A DNA stretch of 64,000 nucleotides, taken from contig JAXMDC010000003.1 in the NCBI GenBank assembly GCA_046349035.1, positions 1 through 64,000 of the forward strand, given 5' to 3'. The translations under genes were made by a program, and so were the position numbers. Positions within the stretch are counted from its first letter, which is position 1. Every line of letters begins with the position of its first letter. Below are positions 7,186 to 15,764 of this stretch, piece by piece. A model generated the notes under the pieces. The model was given only the letters and a program-made list of their open reading frames with translations. It was not told the DNA's origin and ran no database searches. This DNA comes from JAXMDC01 sp046349035 (GTDB lineage Bacteria > Pseudomonadota > Alphaproteobacteria > Rhizobiales > Kaistiaceae).

Positions 7186-8424
7186 TTAGGGGCTAAGGCC
7201 AAGCGCCTTCAGTTCGCTGACCGCGCCGGCCCACTCGAAGAAGCTGCGCGGGCAATCGGCGGCGGCGAGGCGATAGAGGCGCACCGCCTCATCGCGCTTG
7301 CCTTGCCGCAAGGCCAGTGCGCCGCTGTAGAAATTGGCCTCGCAGATGCGGCCCTTCTGCGTTTCGGGGTTCGGGTCGCGGGCCGCGGCGAGCACCGCCT
7401 CCGGCGTGGTCTGGCCGAGATAAAGGCGGATCACCGCTCCCGGCCACTGCGTCATGTCGATCTTGGCGATCGCTTCCGGCAGGCGGCCGGCGACGCCGCT
7501 CCGCTGCGCGGCGATGTCCAGCCACAGCGCGGTATAGGCGCTTTGCGGCGAGAGTTCGCTCGCCTGCCCGAGGTCGGCCAACGCGGCGGCGAGGGCGTTG
7601 GCGGCGAAGTGGGCCCGCCCTCTGCCGAAATAGTAGCTGCCGCTTTTTGGGCTGAGCCGGATCGCCTCGTCGAAGTCGGCGATGGCCCGGTCGCTGTCGC
7701 CCTTGGCGAGATAGGCATTGCCGCGGCCGTTATGCGAGGTGGCGGACTTCGGATCGAGCCGGATCGCTTCGCTGAAGTCGGCAATCGCGCGGTCGGTCTC
7801 ACCCTTGGCGCGATAGGCCAGACCCCTGGCGTAGAAGTGATCGCGATCCTTCGGATCGAGCCGGATCGCCTCGTTGTAGTCGGCGATGGCTCGGTCGTTG
7901 TCGCCCTTGGCCTTTTGGACGTTGCCGCGATTGTAGACGGCTTGCGGATCTTTCGGATCGAGGCGGATCGCTTCGCTGTAGTCGGCGATGGCACGGTCGT
8001 TGTCGCCCTTGCCCTGATAGGCGACGCCGCGGCCATTGTAGGCGCTGCCATTCTTCGGATCGAGCCGGATCGCCTCGCTGTAATCGGCGACGGACCGGTC
8101 GTAGTCGCCCTTGGCCTGATAGGCACCGCCCCGGGCGATGTAGGCGCGGGTATATTTCGGATCGAGGCGGATCGCTTCGCTGTGGTCGGCAATGGCGCGG
8201 TCGTTGTCGCCCTTGGCGCGATAGGCAAGACCGCGATTGTAATAGGCGACCGCGCGGTTTCTGGCGCTTTCGGTGCGGTCGGCGAGCACGGCCGTGCAGC
8301 CGGCGATTGCGCGATCGGGGACGTCGCCCTGACAAAAGTCCACGTCGGCTCGGCTGGCGGCCGCCCCGGCGGGGGTCGCGGCGATCAGCGCGAGGGATAG
8401 GGCAATCCAAGGTTCGACGCGCAT
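7186..8424 (-). CDS. Exported TPR-repeat protein
   Basis: A 412-residue protein with an N-terminal signal peptide (MRVEPWIALSLALIAATPAGAAA) followed by CQGDVPDRAIAGCTAVL and about seven 34-residue tetratricopeptide repeats (AYxxRGxAYxAKGDxDRAIADYSEAIRLDPK), then a non-repeat C-terminal region of about 140 residues. The ATG at 8424 is preceded by GAGGGGG at a suitable distance. TPRs suggest a protein-protein scaffold, probably periplasmic; no partner is evident. A shorter TPR gene at 28874-29842 shares the cysteine-containing RxIAGCT lead-in. It lies between DUF2007 and ispB, which are usually adjacent and divergent, so it may be an insertion. Confidence 0.85.
   Translation of the reverse strand: MRVEPWIALSLALIAATPAGAAASRADVDFCQGDVPDRAIAGCTAVLADRTESARNRAVAYYNRGLAYRAKGDNDRAIADHSEAIRLDPKYTRAYIARGGAYQAKGDYDRSVADYSEAIRLDPKNGSAYNGRGVAYQGKGDNDRAIADYSEAIRLDPKDPQAVYNRGNVQKAKGDNDRAIADYNEAIRLDPKDRDHFYARGLAYRAKGETDRAIADFSEAIRLDPKSATSHNGRGNAYLAKGDSDRAIADFDEAIRLSPKSGSYYFGRGRAHFAANALAAALADLGQASELSPQSAYTALWLDIAAQRSGVAGRLPEAIAKIDMTQWPGAVIRLYLGQTTPEAVLAAARDPNPETQKGRICEANFYSGALALRQGKRDEAVRLYRLAAADCPRSFFEWAGAVSELKALGLSP
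7644..8257. repeat. 102-bp coding repeats of the TPR gene
   Basis: The TTCGGATCGAG(C/G)CGGATCGC motif recurs every 102 bp (near 7748, 7850, 7952, 8054 and 8156), with high DNA identity over most of each unit. This equals one 34-residue TPR per unit and indicates recent tandem expansion, not ancient divergence. Confidence 0.8.
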
Positions 8425-8583
8425 CGTCCCCCTCGCAAGCGACGCGGCGGCGGTTCGCCCCGCGTCCCGGCCGAAAAATACCACGGCCGGCGGAGCGCCT
8501 CCTAGAGTTGGCACCGTCTCGCGCCGGCGACCCGTGCCGAAGTGCCCCACCCCCGCTGCGCCGCTCCGCCGCGGCGGGGCGGC

Positions 8584-8612
8584 TTGTGGCGAGCACCCGC
8601 GGCCACCTAAGT
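8584..8612 (+). promoter_or_regulatory. Possible ispB promoter
   Basis: TTGTGG (8584-8589) and CTAAGT (8607-8612) are 17 bp apart, 47 bases upstream of the ispB start. The match is moderate. The rest of the 234-bp region between the divergent TPR gene and ispB shows no other clear signal. Confidence 0.3.
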
Positions 8613-8658
8613 TGCGCCCTCTTGCAGGCAAACCGGCCGGGCGGCCGCGGAGGGGCAC

Positions 8659-9678
8659 GTGGGCGTTGTCATCCCGCTCGAAGAGGGCAAGCGGCCGAGC
8701 AGTGCCGACATCTCCCGGCTGGTGCGGCTGGTGCAGCCGCGCATGGAAGCGGTGAATACCTGCATCCTGTCGCGCACCGGCTCCGACGTGACGCTGATCC
8801 CGGAAGTCGCCGGGCACCTCATCTCGTCCGGAGGCAAGCGCCTTCGGCCGATGCTGACCCTCGCCGCCGCCGAGATGTGCGGCTATCGCGGCGAAGGCCA
8901 CGTCAAGCTCGCCGCCGCGGTCGAATTCATGCACACGGCGACGCTCCTCCATGACGACGTGGTCGACGGCAGCGAGATCCGCCGCGGCAAGCCGGCGGCG
9001 TGGAAGCTCTGGGGCAACCCGGCGAGCGTGCTGGTCGGCGACTTCCTGCTCGGCCAGGCCTTCCGCATGATGGTCGAGGTCGGCTCGCTCGATGCGCTCG
9101 ACGTCCTCTCGCATGCCGCGTCGGTGATCGCCGAGGGCGAGGTGATGCAGCTCGCCGCCGCCAAGAACCTCGCCACCACCGAGGACGATTATCTCGCGGT
9201 GGTGCGGGCCAAGACCGCCTCGCTCTTCTCGGCCGCCGCCGAGATCGGCCCGGTGATCGCCGGCAGCGGCAAGGAAGAGCGCGCCGCCGCGCGCTCCTAC
9301 GGCGCCAATCTCGGCCTCGCCTTCCAGCTGGTGGACGACGCGCTCGACTATGGCGGCAATGCCGGCGAACTCGGCAAGGCGATCGGCAACGACTTCGCCG
9401 AAGGCAAGATCACGCTACCGGTGCTGCTCGCCTATCGCCGTGGCGGCAACACCCACCGCGCCTTCTGGCGGCGGGTGATGGAGGAGCAGAAGATCGAGGC
9501 GGGGGACCTCGAACGCGCGGTCGAACTGATGCGCGAGAGCGGGGCGCTCGACGACACCATCCGCCGCGCCCGCCACTTCGGCGCGGTGGCGCTCGACGGC
9601 CTGGCCCCGTTCGCCGAGGGCGACCTCAAGAGCGCGCTCCTGGAAGTTGTCGAGTTCACCATCGCCCGCACGCACTAG
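8659..9678 (+). CDS. ispB: Polyprenyl (octa/decaprenyl) diphosphate synthase
   Basis: A trans-prenyltransferase of 339 residues that adds isopentenyl units to make the ubiquinone side chain. The first aspartate-rich motif is LLHDDVVDGSEIRRGKPA (Asp99, Asp100, Asp103), the second is FQLVDDALDY (Asp226, Asp227, Asp230), and GGKRLRPML near residue 58 binds diphosphate. The GTG start at 8659 is preceded by GGAGGGG five bases away. With IspE (11553) and IspH (45640), the window carries three isoprenoid-pathway genes. Chain length cannot be read from sequence; decaprenyl would be usual in this group. Confidence 0.93.
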   Translation: MGVVIPLEEGKRPSSADISRLVRLVQPRMEAVNTCILSRTGSDVTLIPEVAGHLISSGGKRLRPMLTLAAAEMCGYRGEGHVKLAAAVEFMHTATLLHDDVVDGSEIRRGKPAAWKLWGNPASVLVGDFLLGQAFRMMVEVGSLDALDVLSHAASVIAEGEVMQLAAAKNLATTEDDYLAVVRAKTASLFSAAAEIGPVIAGSGKEERAAARSYGANLGLAFQLVDDALDYGGNAGELGKAIGNDFAEGKITLPVLLAYRRGGNTHRAFWRRVMEEQKIEAGDLERAVELMRESGALDDTIRRARHFGAVALDGLAPFAEGDLKSALLEVVEFTIARTH

Positions 9679-9797
9679 CGCGGACAAAGGCGGATTCGGC
9701 AGCGGTTAACGCCGCGCCCGCTTTCGATTGCGAAGGCGAGCCAAAATCGCCATTCTATCGGCTACGCCTTGCACCGCTTCGCGAAGGATCGCCGAAA

Positions 9798-11486
9798 ATG
9801 ACGCTCACCCGCCGCGGCATCAGCCGACTTGCCGCCATCGCCCTGCTGCCGGCACTGGCCTCCACCGGAGAGGCAGCGACCGACGAGCGCCCGGCCACGC
9901 TCTCCGGCAACTACCTTGCCGCCGTCAGTGCTATCAGACAGCGCGACGCGAGCAGCGCCTCCGGGTTCCTCAGCCGCGCCCTCGAACTCGACCCCGGTAA
10001 TCCGGAACTCGTCCAGCAGGCCTTCACCCAGCGCCTCGCTGCCGGCAATATCGCCGGCACCTTCGACCTCGCTCGCCTGATCATCGCCACCCGCCCGGGC
10101 GACTCGCTGGCCCGCACGGTGCTCGGCATCGAAGCCATGCGCGCCGGCAGGTTCGAAGAGGCCAAGACCCATTTCGATACGCCCGGCGTCGGTCCGATCG
10201 CCAAGCTGGTCAGCGGCATCCTCTCGGCCTGGGCGCAGGACGCTCTCGGCAATCGCGACGCCGCCAACGCCGCCATCGGCGCGCTCACCGGTCCGGACTG
10301 GTACCCGATCTTCAAGGGCTACCATCAGGCGATCCTCGCCGATCTCGCCGGCAAGCCAGACGAGGCGCTCCGCCTGATGCGGCAGGTCTACGACCCGATG
10401 GGAAGCGGCGTGCGCATGGCCGAGGCGTTCGCCCGCATGACGGCGCGGGCCGGCAACTCGGCCGCCGCGCAGAAGGCGCTGCTCGACTATATCGCCCGCA
10501 ACGGCGACCATCCGCTGTTCCGGGTCGTGCTCGACGACATCACCGCCGGGCGTCGGCCGGACGCGATCGTGCACAACGCGATCGAGGGGGCGGCCGAGCT
10601 GCTCTACCAGCTCGGCGTCGCCGTCAATTCGGCCGGCACCGAGGACACCGCGGCGAGCTACCTCAACCTCGCCCTCTACCTCAATCCCGCCTCCGACATC
10701 GCGCCGCTGGCGCTCGGCGACGTCTGGCAGGCAGCGCGCAACCACGACGCCGCGGTTGCCGCCTACGCCGCCGTGCCGGCAAACTCGCCGCTGGCGCACC
10801 AGGCGACCATCGCCGGCGCGCTCAGCCTCGACGCGCTCGACCGGACCGACGAAGCGGCAGCCAAGCTCAAGGCGCTGCTGGCAAAGGACGCCAGCGACAC
10901 CCAGGCGGCGACCGCGCTCGGCGACATCTATCGCGGCCGCCAGCGCTATGCCGAAGCCGCCGACGCCTACGACATCGCGGTGAAGGGGGCGCGGACGCTC
11001 GCCCGGTCGGATTGGCGGCTCCTCTTCTCGCGCGGCATTTCCTACGAGCGCACCAGCCGCTGGTCGGCGGCCGAACTCGATTTCAAGAAAGCGCTGGAGC
11101 TGTGGCCCGACCAGGCGCAGGTGCTGAACTATCTCGGCTACACCTGGGTGGAGCGGAACACCAATATCGACGAAGCGCTCGGCATGATCCGGAAGGCCGT
11201 CGATCAGCGCCCGGACGACGGCTACATCGTCGATAGCCTCGGCTGGGCCTACTACAAGCTCGGCCAATACGTTCAGGCGGCGACCTACCTGCAGCGCGCC
11301 ATCCTGCTGCAGCCGGAGGACCCGACCATCAACGATCACTATGGCGACGCCCTCTGGCAGATCGGCCGCCGCCTCGAGGCGACCTTCCAATGGGCGCATG
11401 CGCGCGACTTCAAGCCCGAACCGGACGAACTCGCCCGTATCCTCGACAAGCTGAAGAACGGCCTGCAGGCGGACAAGAAGGGCTGA
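9798..11486 (+). CDS. TPR-repeat protein with signal peptide
   Basis: A protein of 562 residues with an N-terminal export signal (MTLTRRGISRLAAIALLPALASTGEA) and TPR-like helical repeats throughout: LSGNYLAAVSAIRQRDASSA near the start, and ALELWPDQAQVLNYLGYTWV and AYYKLGQYVQAATYLQRAIL near the end. It belongs to the widespread alphaproteobacterial 'tetratricopeptide repeat protein' family found next to ispE. Its precise role is unknown; an envelope assembly function is plausible. The start has GAAGGA upstream, and the 119-bp gap to ispB leaves room for a promoter. Confidence 0.85.
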   Translation: MTLTRRGISRLAAIALLPALASTGEAATDERPATLSGNYLAAVSAIRQRDASSASGFLSRALELDPGNPELVQQAFTQRLAAGNIAGTFDLARLIIATRPGDSLARTVLGIEAMRAGRFEEAKTHFDTPGVGPIAKLVSGILSAWAQDALGNRDAANAAIGALTGPDWYPIFKGYHQAILADLAGKPDEALRLMRQVYDPMGSGVRMAEAFARMTARAGNSAAAQKALLDYIARNGDHPLFRVVLDDITAGRRPDAIVHNAIEGAAELLYQLGVAVNSAGTEDTAASYLNLALYLNPASDIAPLALGDVWQAARNHDAAVAAYAAVPANSPLAHQATIAGALSLDALDRTDEAAAKLKALLAKDASDTQAATALGDIYRGRQRYAEAADAYDIAVKGARTLARSDWRLLFSRGISYERTSRWSAAELDFKKALELWPDQAQVLNYLGYTWVERNTNIDEALGMIRKAVDQRPDDGYIVDSLGWAYYKLGQYVQAATYLQRAILLQPEDPTINDHYGDALWQIGRRLEATFQWAHARDFKPEPDELARILDKLKNGLQADKKG

Positions 11487-11552
11487 GCGCGAAGGAGCCG
11501 TCTCCGCGGCCGCGCCAGGCTGCCGCGGGCCGGCAGCCGATGCCTCTTGCCG

Positions 11553-12482
11553 ATGAGCAATGAGCGCAAACCGACCGCCGCGGCGCCGGCGATTGCCGCG
11601 CCGAACGGCGTCGAACCGGCGCCGGCCAAGGTCAACCTCGCGCTCAACGTGACCGGCCGCGGCGACGACGGCTATCACGCCCTCGATACGCTGGCGGTGT
11701 TCGCGGCGATGGGCGACATCGTGCGCGGCGAAGTCGACCGCAGCGGCGCCATCGCCACCGACGTGATCGGGCCCTTCGCCGAGGACATCGTCTACGCGAC
11801 AGCGGCCGGCGAAAACCTCGCCGAGCGTGCGGCGCGGGCGCTGGCAGCGGCCTATCCCAAGCGCAAGCTCGGCGTCGCCCTCACGCTCGACAAGCGCCTG
11901 CCGGTCGCCTCGGGGCTCGGCGGGGGATCGAGCGACGCAGCGGCGACGCTGCGCCTCCTCGACCGGCTTTGGGGTCTCGATGCCGAGACGGCCGACCTCC
12001 ATCGCATCGCCCTCACCCTCGGCTCGGACGTGCCGATGTGCTTGGAGGCGCGGCCGACACGGGCGACCGGACGCGGCGAGAAGCTGGCGCCGATAGCGGG
12101 CATGCCGAGGCTGGCGCTGCTCCTCGTCAATCCCGGCGTGCCGGTCGCCACGGCGACGATCTTCAAGCGCCTCGCGCCGCCGTTCGACCCGCCGCTGCCC
12201 GCCCTCCCCGCCGCCTTCAAATCGGTGTTCGAACTGGTCATCTGGCTCCGCCAGAGCGGTAACCGGCTGGAGGAGCCGGCGATTGCCGAAGCCCCGGTCA
12301 TCGCCCGCGCGCTCAAGGTTCTGAAGGCCGACACCGACTGCTTGCTGGCACGCATGACCGGCTCCGGCGCGACCTGCTTCGGCATCTTCGCCTCGCTGGC
12401 GGCGGCGCAGCGGGCCGAGGTGCGGATGCGGGCGAGCCGGCCGGACTGGTGGGTGGTCGCCACCGAGACGGTTAAATCCTAG
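11553..12482 (+). CDS. ispE: 4-diphosphocytidyl-2-C-methyl-D-erythritol kinase
   Basis: This GHMP kinase (309 residues) phosphorylates CDP-ME in the MEP isoprenoid pathway. The N-terminal substrate motif PAPAKVNLALNVTGRGDDGYHALDT, the glycine-rich ATP loop LPVASGLGGGSSDAAATLRLL and the C-terminal MTGSGATCFGIF motif are all present. The first ATG in frame is 11553; a TTG lies at 11547. No strong Shine-Dalgarno precedes either, and close spacing after the TPR gene (66 bp) suggests an operon. Confidence 0.93.
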   Translation: MSNERKPTAAAPAIAAPNGVEPAPAKVNLALNVTGRGDDGYHALDTLAVFAAMGDIVRGEVDRSGAIATDVIGPFAEDIVYATAAGENLAERAARALAAAYPKRKLGVALTLDKRLPVASGLGGGSSDAAATLRLLDRLWGLDAETADLHRIALTLGSDVPMCLEARPTRATGRGEKLAPIAGMPRLALLLVNPGVPVATATIFKRLAPPFDPPLPALPAAFKSVFELVIWLRQSGNRLEEPAIAEAPVIARALKVLKADTDCLLARMTGSGATCFGIFASLAAAQRAEVRMRASRPDWWVVATETVKS

Positions 12483-12592
12483 GGCGACCTGGGGCGACAA
12501 CAATACGGCTAGCGCGTCTCCGGAAAATCGTGCATTGGCAACGACTTAAAGATCGATACGGATTCCAGTCCGGGACGCTTTAAGATCGCGCC

Positions 12593-13138
12593 ATGGCCGC
12601 CACCGAACGCCCCTTCATCCCGGTCCGCTTTGCCGTGCTGACGGTGTCCGACACGCGCACGACCGAGACCGATGTCTCCGGCAACACGCTCGCCGAACGG
12701 ATCGCCGCCGCCGGTCACGTCGTTGCCGCGCGGGCGCTGGTCAGGGACGACATCGCCGCCATCCGCGGCACGGTCAGAGGATGGATCGCCGATCCCGCCA
12801 TCGACGCCGTCGTCTCCACCGGCGGCACCGGCCTCACCGGCCGCGACGTGACGCCGGAGGCGGTCGAGCCGCTGTTCGAGAAGCGGATGGACGGCTTCTC
12901 CGCCCTCTTCCACCGCATCTCCTTCGACAAGATCGGCACAGTGACGATCCAATCGCGGGCGGTGGCGGGGGTTGCCAACGCCACCTTCATTTTCGCCCTT
13001 CCGGGTTCGCCGAGCGCCTGCCGCGACGCCTGGGACATGATCCTGGCGCCGCAGTTCGACTCGCGGCAACGGCCGAGCAATTTCACCGAAATCATGCCGC
13101 GCCTCGACGAGCACCTGAAGCGCGAGAAGGCGCGATAG
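12593..13138 (+). CDS. moaB: Molybdenum cofactor biosynthesis protein B
   Basis: The 181-residue protein of the MoaB/Mog fold carries FAVLTVSDTRTTETDVSGNTL, the molybdopterin-binding VVSTGGTGLTGRDVTPEAVEPL, IQSRAVAGVANATFIFALPGSPSA and a C-terminal MPRLDEHLK. It is implicated in adenylylating molybdopterin before metal insertion. No other moa genes are in the window. TAAGAT at 12581-12586 ends six bases before the ATG, so this gene too may be transcribed without a leader, though no convincing -35 is visible. Confidence 0.93.
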   Translation: MAATERPFIPVRFAVLTVSDTRTTETDVSGNTLAERIAAAGHVVAARALVRDDIAAIRGTVRGWIADPAIDAVVSTGGTGLTGRDVTPEAVEPLFEKRMDGFSALFHRISFDKIGTVTIQSRAVAGVANATFIFALPGSPSACRDAWDMILAPQFDSRQRPSNFTEIMPRLDEHLKREKAR

Positions 13139-13178
13139 GCCGTCGGGTCATGCGAAAGCCATTGGAGAGCTGAGGTCC

Positions 13179-14516
13179 ATGCGTTCCCGATCGACTGATG
13201 CCGGCCGCCGCTTCGCCTCACCGGCGCATGCGTTCCTTGCCGCGCTGGCCCTTCTTCTCGGATTGGCGACGCAGGCCCTCGCCGCTCAAGTGGTGGTGCT
13301 CTCCGGCTACCCCGACGACATGACCGAGCGCTACAAGCAGGCCTTCGAGAAACGCTTCCCCGGCATTGAAGTCCTGATGGTCGCGGCGAGCGACCCGGCC
13401 GAGGCGCTGACGATCATGCGGGCGGCCGACGACGGCGCGATCGACGTCTATTGGGCGCCGCACCGCCTCAACTTCACGATCCTTGCCGACGAACTCCGCT
13501 TTCGCTCGGTGCCGGTCGATCGGAACGGCCTTCCCGGCATGGTCGGAGCGCAACCGCTCTCCGACATCGCCGCCGGCATCCACGCCTTCGAGCTCGGCGC
13601 CTTCGGCATCGAGTACAATCCGGCCTATCTCACGCAGCGGAATCTGCCGGTGCCGAAGTCGTGGCGGGATCTCGCAGATCCCGGCTATGCCGGCCACCTG
13701 GTCATTCCCCAGCCCTCGCGGGCGGCCTTCGGCGCCGGGTTCTACGACGTCATCCTGCAGAAGGACGGCTGGGAAGCCGGCTGGGCGCTGATCCTGGAGA
13801 TGGCCGCCAATACGCCGGCGGTCGGTAGCGGCGCCGAGCCGACGAGCCGCATCGCCGCCGGCGGCGCCGGCCTCGGGCCGACGCTCGACAGCCAGGCGCT
13901 GCCGGCGATGGCTGCCGGCAAGGCGGTGGCCTTCCGCTACCCCGAGGTTAACGCGTATTTCGCCGGCTTCGCCGGCGTCAGCCGCGGCGCCGAGCACGCG
14001 CAGGCGGCCGGGCAATTTATCGGCTTCCTCCTCTCGGCCGAGGGGCAGAAGCTGCTGCTCGCGGAATCCCCGCCGCGTCTGCCGGTGCGTCCCGGGGCCT
14101 ATCCCGCCAGCGCAGCGCAGCACAATCCGTTCGCCACCGGCGGCAGCTTCGCCTTCGACTGGGCCTTGGCGAGCCAGCGCGAGGCACTGGTCGGCGAGCT
14201 TTTCGACCGCCTGGTCGCCGACCGCTACCAGAACCTTCGCACGCTGTGGGCCAAGCTTCGCGCCGCCGAGGCCGCGGCCACCGCCAAGGGCGACCGGCAG
14301 GCGCTGCAGGCTCTCGCCGAGGCGCGGACAGCGCTGACCTTCGTTCCGGTCAGCGCTAGGGACGCCGGCGACCCGCTGATCCTCGCCGCCTTCCGCCAGA
14401 GGCGGGCGAGCGGCGCCACCGAAACCCGCGTCACCGGCACCGAGGCCAATTGGCGGCGACAGATCGATGAGGCGCGGACGCGGGCGGCGGCCATCCTGGA
14501 GCGGCTCGCTCCCTGA
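13179..14516 (+). CDS. Periplasmic solute-binding protein, ABC transporter or regulatory type
   Basis: A 445-residue protein with a signal peptide (residues 12-35, FASPAHAFLAALALLLGLATQALA) and a type II periplasmic-binding fold related to iron/phosphoglycerate binders: VVVLSGYPDDMTERYKQAFEKRF, IDVYWAPHRLNF, PKSWRDLADPGYAGHLVIPQPS, and AIGFLLSAEGQKLLL-type helices. The C-terminal ~110 residues are helical and extra to the usual fold. No permease or ATPase gene is adjacent, so it is an orphan; PgtC-like regulatory binding proteins are one possible class. The ligand cannot be deduced. Confidence 0.75.
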   Translation: MRSRSTDAGRRFASPAHAFLAALALLLGLATQALAAQVVVLSGYPDDMTERYKQAFEKRFPGIEVLMVAASDPAEALTIMRAADDGAIDVYWAPHRLNFTILADELRFRSVPVDRNGLPGMVGAQPLSDIAAGIHAFELGAFGIEYNPAYLTQRNLPVPKSWRDLADPGYAGHLVIPQPSRAAFGAGFYDVILQKDGWEAGWALILEMAANTPAVGSGAEPTSRIAAGGAGLGPTLDSQALPAMAAGKAVAFRYPEVNAYFAGFAGVSRGAEHAQAAGQFIGFLLSAEGQKLLLAESPPRLPVRPGAYPASAAQHNPFATGGSFAFDWALASQREALVGELFDRLVADRYQNLRTLWAKLRAAEAAATAKGDRQALQALAEARTALTFVPVSARDAGDPLILAAFRQRRASGATETRVTGTEANWRRQIDEARTRAAAILERLAP

Positions 14517-14567
14517 GGGGTCAGAACTCCACCTAGACGGACAGACCGTCCACGGCCGGCGCTTTAT

Positions 14568-14582
14568 GTTCTTGCTTTGTTC
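14568..14582 (+). promoter_or_regulatory. LexA (SOS) box
   Basis: GTTCTTGCTTTGTTC is an exact GTTC-N7-GTTC match, the established alphaproteobacterial LexA operator. It sits 26 bases upstream of the radical SAM gene start and 52 bases after the previous stop, an appropriate place to control that gene. Confidence 0.7.
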
Positions 14583-14607
14583 CCTTGCCTGCCCTAGGAA
14601 TATCTTC

Positions 14608-15753
14608 ATGGGCGCGATGGCAAAACGATTAGCGGGGAACGAGACGGCGCGGCCGCACGGGGCCGGCAACGTCGCCCTCGACGTGCCGATCGCGGCGGAG
14701 CGCCACCACGGCCGCGGCGCCGAGAGCAACCGCTCCGGCCGCTACGAGCCGATTGCCCGCGTCGCCTTCGACGACGGCTGGCAGAGCCTCGACGAACTGC
14801 CGCCGTTCAAGACCGAGGTGCAACTTGAGACGCCCCGGCGGATCATCACCACCAACGATTCGCCCGACATTTCCTTCGACCGCTCGATCAATCCCTATCG
14901 CGGCTGCGAGCACGGCTGCGCCTACTGCTTCGCGCGGCCGACGCACGCCTATATGGGCCTCTCGCCGGGGCTCGACTTCGAGTCCAAGCTCTTCGCCAAG
15001 CCGGATGCGGCCAAGCTCCTCGAGAAGGAGCTGGCGCGTCCCGGCTACGAACCGCGCACCATCGCCATCGGCACCAACACCGATCCCTATCAGCCGATCG
15101 AGAAGCGCTACCGGATCATGCGCGAGATCCTGGAAGTGCTCTCCGCGGCGCGCCACCCGGTCGGCATCGTCACCAAGTCGGCGCTGGTCGCGCGCGATGC
15201 CGACATCCTCGGCGAAATGGGCCGCGCCGGCCTTGCCAAGGTGGCGCTGTCGGTGACGACGCTCGACCGGAAGCTGGCGCGGGCAATGGAGCCGCGCGCG
15301 GCGACGCCGGAGAAGCGCCTCGCGGCGATCCGCGTCCTCAGCGACGCCGGCGTGCCGACGGCGGTGATGACCGCGCCGGTCATTCCGGCGCTGAACGACA
15401 GCGAACTGGAACGCATCCTCGAAGCCGCGCATGCCGCCGGCGCCCGCGACGCCGGCTATGTGCTGCTCCGCCTGCCGCTCGAAGTCGCAGGCATCTTCAA
15501 GGAATTCCTCGAGCGCGAATATCCCGACCGCGCCAACCACGTGATCTCGGTGCTCCGCACCATGCGCGGCGGCAAGGACTACGACGCCGAATGGGGCAAG
15601 CGCATGAAGGGCGACGGCCCTTATGCCTGGCAGATCGGCCGGCGTTTCGAGATTGCCGCCAAGCGGCTCGGTCTCAATCGCGAATGGGCGCCGCTCCGCA
15701 CCGACCTCTTCATGCCGCCGGGCGGCAAGGGCCGGCAGCTCAATTTGTTCTGA
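14608..15753 (+). CDS. PA0069-family radical SAM protein
   Basis: The 381-residue protein has the radical SAM 4Fe-4S motif CEHGCAYC (Cys100, Cys104, Cys107), preceded by SINPYRG and followed by FARPTHAYMGLSPGLDFESK, then TIAIGTNTDPYQPIEK. This is the family annotated as PA0069/Rv2578c-like, related to spore photoproduct lyase in its core. Its substrate is unknown. The LexA box immediately upstream suggests DNA-damage induction. ATG 14608 (with AGGAA nine bases upstream) is preferred over ATG 14617; a longer in-frame extension would overlap the operator. Confidence 0.9.
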   Translation: MGAMAKRLAGNETARPHGAGNVALDVPIAAERHHGRGAESNRSGRYEPIARVAFDDGWQSLDELPPFKTEVQLETPRRIITTNDSPDISFDRSINPYRGCEHGCAYCFARPTHAYMGLSPGLDFESKLFAKPDAAKLLEKELARPGYEPRTIAIGTNTDPYQPIEKRYRIMREILEVLSAARHPVGIVTKSALVARDADILGEMGRAGLAKVALSVTTLDRKLARAMEPRAATPEKRLAAIRVLSDAGVPTAVMTAPVIPALNDSELERILEAAHAAGARDAGYVLLRLPLEVAGIFKEFLEREYPDRANHVISVLRTMRGGKDYDAEWGKRMKGDGPYAWQIGRRFEIAAKRLGLNREWAPLRTDLFMPPGGKGRQLNLF

Positions 15754-15764
15754 TCGGACGAGGT

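Noticed and set aside
7644..8257. CRISPR-like periodic repeats
   Set aside because: The 102-bp period equals one TPR and the frame is open throughout.
8500..8530. Possible sigma-54 promoter (TTGGCACC) upstream of ispB/TPR gene
   Set aside because: TGGCAC is present but the -12 element TTGC(A/T) is missing at the required spacing.
9762..12503. A 913-codon open frame antisense to the TPR gene and ispE
   Set aside because: No domain, no ribosome site, fully overlaps two supported genes.
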